From positions 1 to 39,836 of the forward strand of contig AJFK01000420.1 of the NCBI GenBank assembly GCA_000467715.1: a DNA stretch of 39,836 bases, written 5' to 3'. Under the pieces are notes generated by a model. That model worked only from the letters and a program-made list of their open reading frames with translations, did no database searches and had not been told where the DNA came from. Positions 31,710 through 39,836 of this stretch are shown here, piece after piece (the first letter of the stretch is position 1; each line of letters begins with the position of its first letter). The translations under genes and the position numbers were made by a program. Source of the stretch: Hysterium pulicare CBS 123377. Taxonomy: Eukaryota; Ascomycota; Dothideomycetes; Hysteriales; Hysteriaceae.

Positions 31710-33450
31710 ATGGCATCCGCATCCAACACACCATATGGCAAGAGATTGATTCCAACTGTCATTGATGATGTCGCTCAAGATGATCCAGATAGGATATGTT
31801 TCTCAATTCCACACTCCTCCTTATCCGAAGGGTTTCGAGACATAACTTTTCGCACTTTTGCCAATGCCATCAACAAGATGGCCTGGTTCATTCAGGGAGA
31901 AGTCAGCCATAGCTCAATGTTTGAGAGCATCCTTTACATGGGCGCCTCTGATATACGGCCATACATCGTTCTGGTTGCGGGTATGAAAACTGGGCACAAG
32001 GTACGTCCCGATTGTTCACCCGTCCTACTATGTTATTTCCATTAACACATACATAGATATTGTTCAGTAATCATGGAAATAGCGCTGCGAGTCATGCCAA
32101 TTTTGTTCAGCAAACCGGTTGCAACATCCTGCTACATACATCCGGCTTTCCCGTGTTTGATCTCCTGGAGACTTGCAAACTAGAAACTCTCATTATGCCC
32201 GAACTCGACGACTTGCTCAATGATACGCCATGCAAGCCTTACCCCTTCTCGAAGACCTGGGAAGAGGCCCGGAATAACCCCTGTATGGTAGCTTGTGAAT
32301 CTGGCACGTCGGATCCTGTCGTATGGACTCATGCGGCCTTTTTGACTACCGATGTTCACCAATCAGTCTCCCCACTAGCTGGACGCCCAGTAGTCTGGAC
32401 ACAGCTTGCTAGGCTATCCAGTCGCATCTACAACGCTTGGCCTGTTCATGGATCGGGTCTGGCTGTTGAACTCGGCCAGCCGATATTTTTCAACGTCACC
32501 GTCGTCCTTGGTCCAAATGGCCTTGTCAGTGCCGATACCTTCGAATACGTTCTCGACCACGGCAGAATTGATGGCGCTAACTGCGTTCCGTCTACACTTG
32601 AGGCGGTTTCGAACCGGCCGGGCTTGGTGGCAAAGCTTCCTAGACTGAAATATATAACATGTGTTGGAGGTATGCTTGCACCTTTTCATCGAGGACGAAG
32701 TATCTTGTCATTCTAAATCCATATGCAGGTATACTCTCAGAGGCAGCTGGAAATATCCTGTCTAAGAGCACACATCTTCTCAGAGTGATTGGTAGTGCTG
32801 AGACTAGTACACTAGTCCTTCACTCAACCGACCCTGAAGACTGGGAATACATTTGTGTTAATCCCACATACAACGGAATTCAGTTTCAGCGTGTGGGTGC
32901 GTTTTCCAATCTGTACCAACTCACTCTTGTCAAAGATCCCTCCCTTGCTCTGTTCCAAGGCATTTTCAAAGTCTTCCCGCACTTGAACGAATACACCATG
33001 TCTGAGGTTTATTCGAAACATCCCTGGAAGCCATATCATTGGAAAATGGAAGGGGAAAGAGAAAGTGTGATACTACTTCGCAATGGTTGGACCATCAATC
33101 CTTTCGAACACGAGCAGATCATCTGTGCCAACCCAGTGGTCCAACACTGCGTACTCATTGGTTCAGGCAAAGATGCGCCTGCCGCCCTCATCGAACTCAA
33201 GTACCAGACCGGCATTGATACCAGAACGGATCAAGGCCGGCTCAGAGCATTAGAAATGCTGTGGCCGCAAATTCAGTTTGCCAACAGGTTGCCCGATCCA
33301 ATGGGTCGCTTGATCAGTGACCTCATTATTTTTGCGACACCGGAGAGGCCATTTCCACTTTCGAGGAGAGGATATGTGGAGAGAGTATTGACAATGAAGC
33401 TCTACGAAGAGGAGATCGAACGTGCTTATTCTCGAGCCAGACCGCAATGA
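31710..33450 (+). CDS. NRPS-like stand-alone adenylation (AMP-binding) domain, motif-depleted
   Basis: About 541 residues from exons 31710-32000, 32057-32669 and 32729-33450 (introns 56 and 59 nt). The overall layout matches the adenylation domain of fungal NRPS-like reductases: an N-terminal DRICFSIP and FRDITFRTFANAIN segment, then YITCVGG, IGSAE, a hinge (EGERESVILLRNG) and a C-terminal FPLSRRGYVER subdomain. Normal enzymes carry an A3 loop SGTTGxPK; here, near residues 172-188, it is shortened to ESGTSDPVVWTH with no lysine. The hinge lacks its usual Asp pair, and the A10 lysine position reads RRGY. No carrier, reductase or thioesterase domain follows. The frame and splice sites are intact, so this is either a non-catalytic relic still under some constraint or a recent loss of function. 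Confidence 0.75.
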
Positions 33451-33944
33451 CGTAAGGCCGAGATTGAACTTTTTGGCAACTTACTCTGGGTTTGACTTGC
33501 TGCAGCTCCGCACCGAAAACTTTTCCTAAGCAATATATTGGTGTAAGCGTTTCTTACTGGTTTCTGTATTCTGCAAATGCATTTCTTTCATTCCGGATTT
33601 TCCTTCTCGTTGACCAGTTCGTCATTCACTATTTATGACTCATTCAAACTTGAATCGCGTCGATATCCCTTTCTTTACAAAGACCTACCAATGACATCTC
33701 GATTATCTTAGCGCCGAATGTTTCAGTGCCCTCCCGACAACAAGAAAGGGATCACTTCGAAAGACAGTCTCAAGCTTATAGACTTTATGCTAATTCGCAC
33801 AGACCAACATTCATTCGCAGGCTTCTTCCCCGCGAGTCTCGTTACATCCATCACTCAAAGAAACTAAATATGATTTTCAACACTTCCTAGATGACAATCC
33901 ATAGAGTAACGATTCGAGGTATTCCTACCACACGCATTCCCAGT
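33451..33944. other. intergenic between convergent genes
   Basis: 3' flanks of the adenylation-domain gene and the next minus-strand gene. Nothing further seen. Confidence 0.55.
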
Positions 33945-34863
33945 TCAACCTCCAACTGATGCTTCGTAAGCTCTTTGCCACCCTTTTTCCATTTCCAACT
34001 TCACCTGCGCACTGTCAGCCCCTGTCACACGAGGATTGACTACTTGAGCCGTATGCGAGATCTCCGCAATAATTGTCGCAGCATTTAAGCCCTTCGTCCA
34101 GTCCATCACCGAAGCTAGCACCCTCGCCGTGTCGAACTTATTAGACTTGAAAAATGGCCCCGGAGCTTGCAGGCTCACAGGACTACGTTCTCCCAGATCG
34201 TCGACGGGATTATAGTCGTAGATGAGCCATACCCCTTTGGCGTCTGTTGCTGCGTCGACCACAGCGACGTAATTGGTCTCCTCAAATGATTGGAGCTGGG
34301 ATGTTGACTTCAGATCTTTGACCAGAAGACGGCCAAGCTGAAGCACGAACCGAGGAAGTACAGTAGCGGCGGACTTTGTGGAAGAGCCTGGTAGTGACTG
34401 GAGTTCCACGATGGACGGATGGAAGTGAAGGGATGGGCTGGCCGTCCCGGGCAAAGTCCCTGTAGCCGACGACTCATTGGGAACTTCAGCATTCAGGAGA
34501 AAAGTGGCAGTCCGAATGATAGACTCGAAGCTGGCATCTTTGGTCACGGGCAGGTCGACAGGGTCAGCTATATGAATTGTGCTGAAGAGGTCTGCCAGTT
34601 GCGCTTCACGGCGGAAGTCAAGTGACTGAAGGGTTGTAATGATGTCCTCTGGGCCTTTGGAAGGAATTCGAAATGGCTCGTAGCGACTGCTCGCCCATTT
34701 TAGATACTCTGACACCTGTTCGTTGCCCACGATGGACTTGAGCTTCTTGAGGTAGTCGGGGTCTGCGACATGTCAACAACTGAGATGAGTTTTGGATGAG
34801 AACAAGCTCACTCGCCGGATGCCCGAGCTGACGCTCATAGTCTTCAAATTCGCTTCCGGGCAT
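33945..34863 (-). CDS. unrecognised protein, about 289 residues
   Basis: Two exons, 34812-34863 and 33945-34762, joined by a 49-nt intron (GTGAGC..CGCAG). Splicing gives a smooth N-terminus: MPGSEFEDYERQLGHPAN followed by PDYLKKLKSIVGNEQ. The unspliced frame would begin later, at an internal Met. The protein is soluble, with no signal peptide or membrane helix. It has a helical first third, a Ser/Thr/Pro-rich middle, and a strand-rich last third (NYVAVVDAATDAKGVWLIYDY). I do not recognise a family. The consistent splice structure and balanced composition argue that it is real. Confidence 0.65.
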
Positions 34864-35090
34864 GATTGATGTTCCAAAGACTGCGATGCAAGAGGAAGGA
34901 TAATTCTACAAGGGCACGAAGCGACAAAGCGGCTTTGAAGGGAGATGTACGTCATTCTAAGTTGCGATTCCGTTGACTCATGTGCTCCGGCGGTGTTGAT
35001 GCTCCCTCCAATACTCTGTTTAGGAAACACCATGTCTCAGATAGGGTCAGGTGTTCAATTCGAGCCGTTTCGAGCGACTTCCGCAAGCGA

Positions 35091-36824
35091 ATGTCTGCAG
35101 CCTCCACCCGTCAGTCCGCTACGGCACACGTCATTGTCTTGGCTGTTTGCGCCTACACGGGAGCCCAAATTCATTCCTGCGCCGAGTACGACAAGACTCT
35201 AGATCATGAGTCGTATTGCATGCGGCAAATGGATTCATGGCAAGGACTCGACTATGGCACTGGTAAGTCTGGACTGCCCATGCTGAAGTTGCTAACCGTT
35301 TAGATGGTTGTATTTAGTCATGATCAAGGAACGAATTCGTCGATAAACGGGGTGTTATTAGTGCAGGATAACTCAACTAAAACCAAATCTTGTCCAAGCT
35401 TTCCATCTCAGCGCTCCCAATACTTGGGAGTAGTAAGAATCCATGGCTGGGTAAGTACCTACTTCACTATCCTTACCAGTCTACACCATGGCGAAATGTC
35501 TTCTTACAGAAATAGTTTGAGCTTTCTGTCAGTTCTTACAATTTGCATCCTTTTCCTAAGTCCATTATCCAGTAATCACAACCCCAATATGCAGTCTTGC
35601 AATCCCCTTCATCACTACAGTTGGACACTTAGAGATTTCTGCATGTCTGACTTTTCAGGAACCATCCTAATGCGGTTTTTACTGATGCCACCTGGCAAGC
35701 ACGTCCTGTTTGGAACCTTCGCAATGACTACTTTTGCAATCTCGCTGAACGTGCCAGCTGGGCGTGCAGCATTGCCGGTGCCTGCCGCGCCTATCGCGCT
35801 GTCATTCAGGACGTCTCTGACTTGGACCCGAACCGCCGACTGGTAGACACGGAGCACCTCATGAAGCTGATTAAATTCTTCTGGGACGGTCCGTTATTGA
35901 TGGCCAACGAGTTCATGGAGAACAATTACGTTGCCCGGCAATCCCCTCAAGAGCAGCAGCTAGTTCGTAATGAGTTCGGACAGTTGACTGTCACGCTTGC
36001 GCAATCGGAGCTGACTTACCTTGGAAACCTCGATCTCGTCATTCAAGAGCTGGAGAAACCACACAAAGAAGCGTCAGATTTAAGCCCCATGACGCCAATC
36101 GAGTTGATTGTCCGGATCGTTAGACAGATTCGTCGGCCGCACACTCTCGGTGAGCATTTATGGCAGACCACGTCCAAAGATACCAGATTAACAATTATCC
36201 CTTGAATCTATAGATCAGTACAAGCAGTGTTTAGCCAATCTACACGTATCTAAATCTATGCGTGGCGTACCCGAAACACACTGGGCTGGCATACCTCGAG
36301 TTATCTTTGTCTGTACCGGGCAAGAGAACCGACCAGACACGCATGTTATTACGACCTCCAACGATCGATGGGTGGGTATTGATGCAATACATGGCTGGTC
36401 GCGAAGGGCGCGCATTAGTCGCATCGATAACGCAGAGCGCGACGGCGCCAATGGATTCGAACCACGCACATCACGCTTCAAGCAAAGAGTACAGCCTAGG
36501 ATACCCAAGAGAGGCAGCCGTCCTACACTCGAGTGGATCAAGGTTTGCCGGGTTTTCCAAAGGCACGAGATCGCACGGGTGGCCGCCAAAGAGTCGGCCT
36601 TCGATCATGCACAAGAGGACGGGTCGCCATTCTCTTTTCCAGAATGCAATTTCATGGGGCGATGCTTCAAATGTCGCGCATTTTTTAACTACAGGATCCC
36701 ACGTGACACATTGCAAGTGGAAACGAAGTCATTGCGGTCATTGCTTGATTGGGGCATGCACTATACCACAGACTCCTGTGCCGAAGTTCTTGCTCATTGT
36801 TTCTGTGTAAAGAGTCAGCACTAG
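35091..36824 (+). pseudogene. unresolved multi-exon gene or gene remnant
   Basis: Exon-like pieces that I cannot join into one frame. Piece 1, 35091-35262, runs from an ATG (MSAAST..) through a short hydrophobic stretch and a Cys-containing segment (HSCAEYDK) to a GTAAGT donor. Piece 2, 35659-36149, follows a good acceptor (CTGACTTTTCAG) and reads cleanly from NHPNAVFTDATW through three clustered cysteines (CNLA, WACS, GACR) to IRRPHTL. Piece 3, 36214-36824, joins piece 2 in phase through intron 36150-36213 (GTGAGC..TATAG) and stays open to a stop, but its later part looks non-coding. Between pieces 1 and 2 a strong donor at 35451 exists, yet every combination I tried meets a stop or the wrong phase. 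It may be a degraded gene or have an exon I missed. No family recognised. Confidence 0.35.
36441..36522 (-). other. degenerate tRNA-Ser-like sequence (82 nt)
   Basis: On the minus strand, 82 nt begin GACGGC and end GCCGTC (six acceptor-type pairs). A perfect B-box GGTTCGAATCC (complement of 36453-36463) sits where a T loop belongs. The 82-nt length and these ends fit a class II tRNA such as tRNA-Ser. The A-box is poor and I cannot fold an anticodon arm, so it is not a working tRNA. A tRNA relic, a SINE head or chance are all possible. Confidence 0.25.
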
Positions 36825-37487
36825 GACATCGTAAGGTGATGAGGACAGCATAAGGGGTGTGCTTGCCATGGATAGAAGAAGAGTGTAGAGTTATTGATGA
36901 GGTCGGAGGCTCGGAAGCCCCCAGGTCTGGATACATACGGATGCACGTGCCATACCGAGCGCAACATAACCCTCACTCTTAGACCCGAAGCAAATTTGCG
37001 TAGGTCCGGGAACTTTCAACCGTGTCTCTTTAAACCTTCAGAATTACCCTGCTCATCGACGTCGCACAATATTCATGTCCAATCGCACACGGCACTCCAA
37101 AATCCCTAGGGCCGCCAATCCTTGTCAGGTGCTTTGATTTCTAAGCCGACAGCTGCCCAGCCAATCAAAGGAGCACCATCATATCTTTTCGGCGACATGA
37201 AACTATCCATATAATATAGGCCACGGATGCCTTTTCAGCCTCAATAGCTACTTCGGCCTATTCTTTGCGCCGTCTGCTACATAACTCGGAGCAGAATGCG
37301 AGGTACGACACCAATTATTAATCAAGCCACGTGCTGTAAAGGCGGTGAGAGTATGCAACTAGTAACTACTTAAACCTTTCTATTTCAGCACATTCACAAT
37401 TCATTACAGCACCAACAGCCACCAGACGACTCCCAACCCAGTCTTCTTAAGCCTTATTTCTATATACCCCCACCATCACTCACCAAA
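36825..37487. other. intergenic, promoter of the DUF1993 gene
   Basis: No gene. Two CCAAT motifs lie at 37115-37119 and 37161-37165 (possible HAP/CBC sites), an AT-rich TATAATATAG is near 37209, and a pyrimidine-rich leader runs up to CACCAAAATG. Confidence 0.5.
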
Positions 37488-38012
37488 ATGCCAATCTCCC
37501 TCCACAACGCCAGCATCCCGGTCTTCATCCGCGGTCTTTCCAACCTCAAATTTATCCTCCAGAAAGGCGAAGACTATGCAAAAGAGAAGAGCATAGACCC
37601 CAAGGAACTCCTTGAAGTCCGCCTGATCGAAGACATGGCCGCTCTCCCCTTCCAAGTCCAACGCGTCTGCGATGCCGCCAAATTCGCCTACGAGCGCATC
37701 ACCGGCGCCGAAACACGCTCCTTCCCCGACAACGAGGTCACATTCGATGATCTGCAAGCCCGCATCTCCAAGACCATCGAGTACCTCAAGGAAGCGAAGG
37801 AAAGCCAGTTTGAGGGCGCGGATGGAAGAGAGGTTGCCTTGAAGGTTCGAGGGAATGATATCAAGTTCACGGCGGCGGATTATCTCTTCGACTTTGCGAT
37901 TCCCAATTTCTTCTTCCACATTACGACGGCGTATGCGTTGTTGAGGATGAAGGGCGTGCCGGTTGGGAAGATGGATTATTTGAATGGGGCGCAGATGACG
38001 AAGACGGAGTGA
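37488..38012 (+). CDS. DUF1993 family protein
   Basis: Intronless, 174 residues, the full usual length for DUF1993 (PF09351-type), a family found in fungi and bacteria with no settled function. The family pattern is visible: an N-terminal LHNASIPVFIRGLSNL helix, then a central RLIEDMAALPFQVQRVCD helix, then TFDDLQARI, and a C-terminal segment with FAIPNFFFHITTAYALLR. That last part, with its conserved His in a helix, gives the four-helix look of DinB-like folds; that structural comparison is inference. The ATG at 37488 has a good context (CCAAAATGC). It is probably cytosolic. Confidence 0.9.
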   Translation: MPISLHNASIPVFIRGLSNLKFILQKGEDYAKEKSIDPKELLEVRLIEDMAALPFQVQRVCDAAKFAYERITGAETRSFPDNEVTFDDLQARISKTIEYLKEAKESQFEGADGREVALKVRGNDIKFTAADYLFDFAIPNFFFHITTAYALLRMKGVPVGKMDYLNGAQMTKTE

Positions 38013-38506
38013 GTGCATCGATGAGGGGCATTTCTCGTCAATCGTCCGCGGCCGGGCTTTCTTGACTTCTCGCTTGGTGAGATGATGGATGCTTGGGAAA
38101 CAATCCTACCACTTGAATGCAGGGTCATTTAGGCTCTCTTGTTGCAGTCTTTGGAATCGATTCCCGGCTGGTGCCCTTGCGAAGGGAGACGTAAAGATAG
38201 ATTGAAACAATTCACATCATTGAAGAACCTTCAAGCGGGGATACGTATGGTCATGAAATCTGGAGAATTGAGATATTGCAAGGGAGTGCCACCTCTAGAC
38301 GGGAAACATTAAGCCCACCCACAGAGCTGGATGGTTATCATAAGGATATCGAATCTTCCCTTCCTTCAGAGCTGATCGTAGCAAATGAAGGACTTCCCGA
38401 TATGATCTTGCATTCAACCCTGCATGCACTTGGAAGACGATTGACTTGTGGGTACAACAATAAGACCGTGAAGTTTCCATCACTCGTTCGAGAACTTGAT
38501 TTGCTA
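38013..38506. other. intergenic between convergent genes
   Basis: 3' flanks of the DUF1993 and esterase genes. No supported feature. Confidence 0.5.
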
Positions 38507-39622
38507 CTAGGCCCCTCGCGAACTACCGTTTATGTACACCACTTCAGGGAAAGTCGGATTCGGCAGCTTCAGCACATCCTGCGGTCGTCCCAGCACAAAA
38601 TCAAAGAACCCCAGCACAAAGCTGTTAACGATGTAGTTCATTCTTGGAGACCAAATCGGCCCAAGCTGCGGCGTTATCGTTTGGTTTCGCAAGCCCAACA
38701 GATCGACCCAGTCCCCAATGTCGCTGTAGTCGAGATGGTCAGTGCCGGTGACATTAACCCACTCCCACCATCCAGATTGGTTCGAGGAGAATGGCGACCA
38801 GGTTGGATCGATTTCGGGAGTATGCTCCGAGCCTGCCATCATCAGGAAGGGCTTTCTCACGTCCGGCAGATCGAAATATCCGCCATCGAGGTTGACCCCG
38901 CCGAGGATGGAGGGTTCAACGGCTAGGGAGCCAGCAGCAGCAGCTCCACCAATCGAGTGCCCTAGCATGAAATAGTGCGATGTGTTGAATGACGCGCCGA
39001 TGGACTTGACATATGGTGGGAAGAGTTCACGAATTATTGCCAGGGCGTCTGAAATACGCATATTGTAGACTGCAGTCTGTAGCGTGCGGTTCCAGGAGGC
39101 AGTGATATCGATGCCGTAGATACCACCCATGCCATACGGTAGTTGAAGGTAGGGGATCTCGCCAGGATGGTCTAGCGCAAGAACGGTGTAGCCTTGGGAG
39201 GCAAGCTCAGAGGACAAAACATTATACATTATTGCGTTGACTCCGCCGCCGGGAGAGAGTATCACGGTCGGCTGTTGCGATGTGCCATACGCTGTATTGT
39301 TCAATAGCGGTGCTTGCCATTGATTCCAAGTTGTCAAACTCTCGAGCGAGCCGTTGGGGAACTGGAGAGCCGAGCCCCAGATGTTCGCGGTGGTGGGATC
39401 GAGGTAAGGGGCGGTTTTATTCGGTGATGGTATGGAGAGCGTAGGGTAATAGATTGTCGCGAGAAGCATGGAGGACGCGTTGCGGGGAGCGACAGGGTCG
39501 TCGGGTGTGGTGTGATTGAAGACATGTTGGATGATACCGACTTCATAGGGGCCATGAGGCGGTGGGAAACGCTCTGCAGCACAGATGAGTGAATTCAATA
39601 GAATGAGAAGTAGGAGAAGCAT
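38507..39622 (-). CDS. secreted PAF-acetylhydrolase-like alpha/beta hydrolase
   Basis: Intronless, about 371 residues. I start at the ATG at 39622, which opens a signal peptide (MLLLLLILLNSLICAA); the longer frame begins only with GTG at 39649. The alpha/beta hydrolase core is complete: an oxyanion segment SPGGG at about 123-127, the nucleophile elbow GHSIGG with Ser223, the acid in NLDGG (Asp246) and the base in TDHLDYSD (His296). The order and spacing, with the DHPGE segment after strand 4, match the fungal secreted PAF-AH II-like esterases. About a dozen NxS/T sites suggest glycosylation in the secretory pathway. It probably hydrolyses lipid or ester substrates outside the cell; the substrate is unknown. 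The remaining 214 bp to the window edge are its upstream region, with a four-codon upstream ATG frame. Confidence 0.9.
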   Translation of the reverse strand: MLLLLLILLNSLICAAERFPPPHGPYEVGIIQHVFNHTTPDDPVAPRNASSMLLATIYYPTLSIPSPNKTAPYLDPTTANIWGSALQFPNGSLESLTTWNQWQAPLLNNTAYGTSQQPTVILSPGGGVNAIMYNVLSSELASQGYTVLALDHPGEIPYLQLPYGMGGIYGIDITASWNRTLQTAVYNMRISDALAIIRELFPPYVKSIGASFNTSHYFMLGHSIGGAAAAGSLAVEPSILGGVNLDGGYFDLPDVRKPFLMMAGSEHTPEIDPTWSPFSSNQSGWWEWVNVTGTDHLDYSDIGDWVDLLGLRNQTITPQLGPIWSPRMNYIVNSFVLGFFDFVLGRPQDVLKLPNPTFPEVVYINGSSRGA

Positions 39623-39836
39623 GACGATGCGATTGACGCGAAGCTTCACCGGGTCAGCATGTTCAGAGCTGCGATTATAATGTTAGATTGCACGGACGGG
39701 AGCGCCGGTAGCCATTGGTCCACCATGGTGAAGTAGGAGGGATGTTGATCCTCCCTAAGCTTACGAGGGTTTTCGCACTACAAGTGCATGGTTAAGACCA
39801 GTGTAGTTGCGGTAAGCCTTTCTATTACCCCTGAAC

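Noticed and set aside
36262-36810. 182-codon frame overlapping piece 3 of the unresolved gene
   Set aside because: It competes with the frame joined in phase from the upstream exon. It covers the tRNA-like stretch and ends in repetitive Cys/His codons that look accidental.
38276-38926. 216-codon plus-strand open frame
   Set aside because: It starts in the 3' flank of the secreted esterase gene and runs mostly antisense to it. It shows no domain, and the esterase frame has a full catalytic triad.

Overview
The window is nuclear DNA of a filamentous ascomycete (Pezizomycotina). The evidence is interrupted genes with introns of about 49-82 nt (GT..AG, with CTAAC/CTGAC-like branch sites), a trifunctional fungal-type trpC, a fungal Nup188 and an Mnn9/Anp1-type mannosyltransferase. 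The protein flavour would fit a leotiomycete or a relative, but I cannot fix the class from sequence alone. I rebuilt gene models by hand from reading frames, splice signals and remembered family sequences; no alignment was run.

Left part (1-25,444), mostly housekeeping. The 3' part of the mRNA-export helicase Dbp5 (+) is followed by a DUF202 membrane protein (+), an Mnn9-type Golgi mannosyltransferase (-), a large FIST-like protein ending in three basic 26-residue repeats (+), a BRCT + WGR-like protein without a PARP catalytic domain (-), and trpC (-), which faces the nucleoporin gene nup188 (+) across a promoter carrying a TGACTCA amino-acid-control site. After a 1.6-kb stretch with no visible gene come a 21-bp minisatellite, a membrane J-protein with a normal and an HPD-less J domain (-), a small gene whose start codon is split by an intron (-), and purU (-).

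Right part (26,583-33,450), the accessory block. Three genes on the same strand lie together: a vanillyl-alcohol-oxidase-family flavoenzyme with a peroxisomal C-terminus, a salicylate-hydroxylase-type FAD monooxygenase with a GC-AG intron, and a lone NRPS-like adenylation domain whose catalytic motifs are eroded. The intergenic regions before the last two share a CGGTA..TACCG palindrome, which suggests one zinc-cluster regulator. This looks like a small phenolic-metabolism cluster, possibly decaying. It is the best candidate here for an undescribed system, but that is inference.

Right edge. There follow an unrecognised conserved-looking gene (-), a region of exon-like pieces I could not join into one frame and that contains a tRNA-like stretch, a DUF1993 protein (+), and a secreted PAF-acetylhydrolase-like esterase (-). 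I saw no viral or LTR element, CRISPR array or rRNA, and no intact tRNA.
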